Under the pieces are notes generated by a model that did not search any database, was not told the origin of the DNA, and was given only the letters and a program-made list of their open reading frames with translations. 6,220 nucleotides of DNA, taken from Chloroflexota bacterium. Lineage in GTDB: Bacteria > Chloroflexota > Dehalococcoidia > SM23-28-2. The first letter of the stretch is position 1; every line of letters starts with the position of its first letter. The stretch is from assembly GCA_030691665.1 (NCBI GenBank), contig JAUYDU010000075.1, forward strand, positions 1 to 6,220, written 5' to 3'. This document shows, in pieces, positions 5,343-6,220 of the stretch. The translations under genes and the position numbers were made by a program.

Positions 5343-6220
5343 ATGGGCATGACCAAGACGGAGAGAAACCTTTGGAGCGCCTTCCTGGGCGAGGCCAAGG
5401 CCAACCGGATGTACACTGCCTACGCCCTCAAGGCCATGGAGGAGAGCCTGCCCCAGGTGGCCGCCGTGTTCATGGAGGCGGCCGGCGCCGAGACCATCCA
5501 CGCCCTCAGCCACTTCCGAGTGATGGGCGAGACGGGCTCCAGCCTGGACAACCTCAAGAAGGTGGCTGAAGAGGAGGCCTACGAGCTGGAGGCCATGTAC
5601 CCCCGCATGATCCAGGAGGCCCTGGACGAGGGTCGGCTGGACGCCGCCGAGACCTTTCGCCTGGCCCTGGAAGGAGAGAGGCATCACGTCCAGATCTTCC
5701 GCCACACCCTCCAGGGTCTGGAGAAGCAGCAGGGGAAGAAGGCGGCCCCGACCGCGGTCGGGGCGCCCCGCGCCGAACCCGAGCCCCACCCGGCCGCGGC
5801 CCCTGAGTCGATGCCTCCTACCGCCGCCCCTGCCGACGCCTCGGCCCAGACCAGCGAAGTGTACACCGAGAAGGGCCGCATCGAGGCGTTCAGCCGCATC
5901 CGCGAGGTCATCTTCGGCATGCAGGACGGCCTCCTTACCACCGCCGCCCTGGCCGCCTCAGTGGTTGGCGCTGGGGTCGACAACCGCACCGTCGTCATCG
6001 CCGCCCTGGCGGCGGCGGTGGCTGGCATGCTGTCCATGGCCGCCGGCAGCTCCCTGGGATCCAAGGCCGAGCGAGAGGTGCAGACCGCCGAGTTGGCGCG
6101 GGAGGCGCGGGAGATCGAGCACCACCCGGCCGAGGAGATGGCCGAGCTCATCGAGATCTACCGCGGCGAGGGCTTCGTCTACGACGAGGCAGTGGCCATG
6201 GCCGAGAGGATGGCCTCCGA
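5343..6220 (+). CDS. Rubrerythrin-like diiron domain fused to VIT1/CCC1 iron transporter (MbfA-like), 3' end missing
   Basis: 292 codons are visible and the frame is still open at the window edge. Residues 7-127 form a ferritin-like/rubrerythrin four-helix domain with diiron ligands spaced as in rubrerythrins: E17 (helix 1), E50xxH53 (helix 2), E78xxE81 (helix 3), E112xxH115 (helix 4). No rubredoxin-type Cys are present. Residues 128-175 are a Pro/Ala-rich linker. From about 176 a VIT1/CCC1 domain begins: FGMQDGLLTTAAL (191-203), a second helix with AAAVAGMLSMAAGSSLGSKAE (223-243), and a Glu-rich segment (243-291) matching the cytosolic metal-binding helices of that family; the remaining helices lie outside. 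Proteins of this architecture (MbfA of Agrobacterium and Bradyrhizobium) export iron from the cytoplasm and protect against iron and peroxide stress; the same role is inferred. ATG 5343 is favoured over ATG 5349 by AAGGGA at 7 nt. No promoter is obvious after the recA terminator. Confidence 0.9.
   Translation, partial: MGMTKTERNLWSAFLGEAKANRMYTAYALKAMEESLPQVAAVFMEAAGAETIHALSHFRVMGETGSSLDNLKKVAEEEAYELEAMYPRMIQEALDEGRLDAAETFRLALEGERHHVQIFRHTLQGLEKQQGKKAAPTAVGAPRAEPEPHPAAAPESMPPTAAPADASAQTSEVYTEKGRIEAFSRIREVIFGMQDGLLTTAALAASVVGAGVDNRTVVIAALAAAVAGMLSMAAGSSLGSKAEREVQTAELAREAREIEHHPAEEMAELIEIYRGEGFVYDEAVAMAERMAS

Noticed and set aside
5684..6151. 155-codon minus-strand open frame near the right edge
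   Set aside because: It is opposite the diiron-VIT fusion, whose motifs on the + strand are clear; composition is Ala/Ser/Arg-rich as expected of a shadow.

Overview
The window is about two-thirds G+C. It carries eight protein-coding genes, all on the + strand, two of them cut by the window edges. The gene content (class II ribonucleotide reductase, yggS-proC-yggT, recA) together with short GC-rich palindromes and a recurring CCTGnCCTGAGCG/GCGAAGG repeat suggests a free-living bacterium, most likely of the Chloroflexota (Dehalococcoidia-like). That placement rests on the look of the repeats and on protein character, not on a search.

Layout. 1-772: C-terminal third or so of an adenosylcobalamin-dependent ribonucleotide reductase (nrdJ), with repeat-derived DNA translated in a linker. 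783-811: a good sigma70-type promoter. 860-1600: a proteasome-fold Ntn-hydrolase-like protein whose second residue, Ser, sits where the proteasomal catalytic Thr would be. 1601-1938: C-rich non-coding stretch with a 16-nt perfect palindrome and a 4-copy heptamer repeat. 1939-2181: small two-helix membrane protein of unknown function. 2183-2224: a repeat/hairpin, then an extended -10 promoter. 2243-4003: a tight operon yggS-proC-yggT (PLP homeostasis protein, proline biosynthesis, small membrane protein), in which yggT has no ATG/GTG/TTG start and appears to begin at an ATC codon. 4022-4084: nested inverted repeats. 4097-4125: recA promoter. 4175-5224: recA, closed by a textbook intrinsic terminator at 5263-5288. 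5343-6220 (runs off the end): a fusion of a rubrerythrin/ferritin-like diiron domain to a VIT1/CCC1 iron-transport domain, the MbfA-like architecture.

The genes are mostly housekeeping (dNTP synthesis, recombination, proline and PLP metabolism, iron handling) and do not form one pathway. The more unusual points are the Ser-type Ntn-hydrolase-like protein with its own promoter and softer codon use, the ATC start of yggT, the diiron-VIT fusion whose ribosome binding site lies inside an interspersed repeat, and repeats that have become coding sequence in nrdJ and yggS. I saw no CRISPR array, tRNA, rRNA, transposase or obvious defence system.
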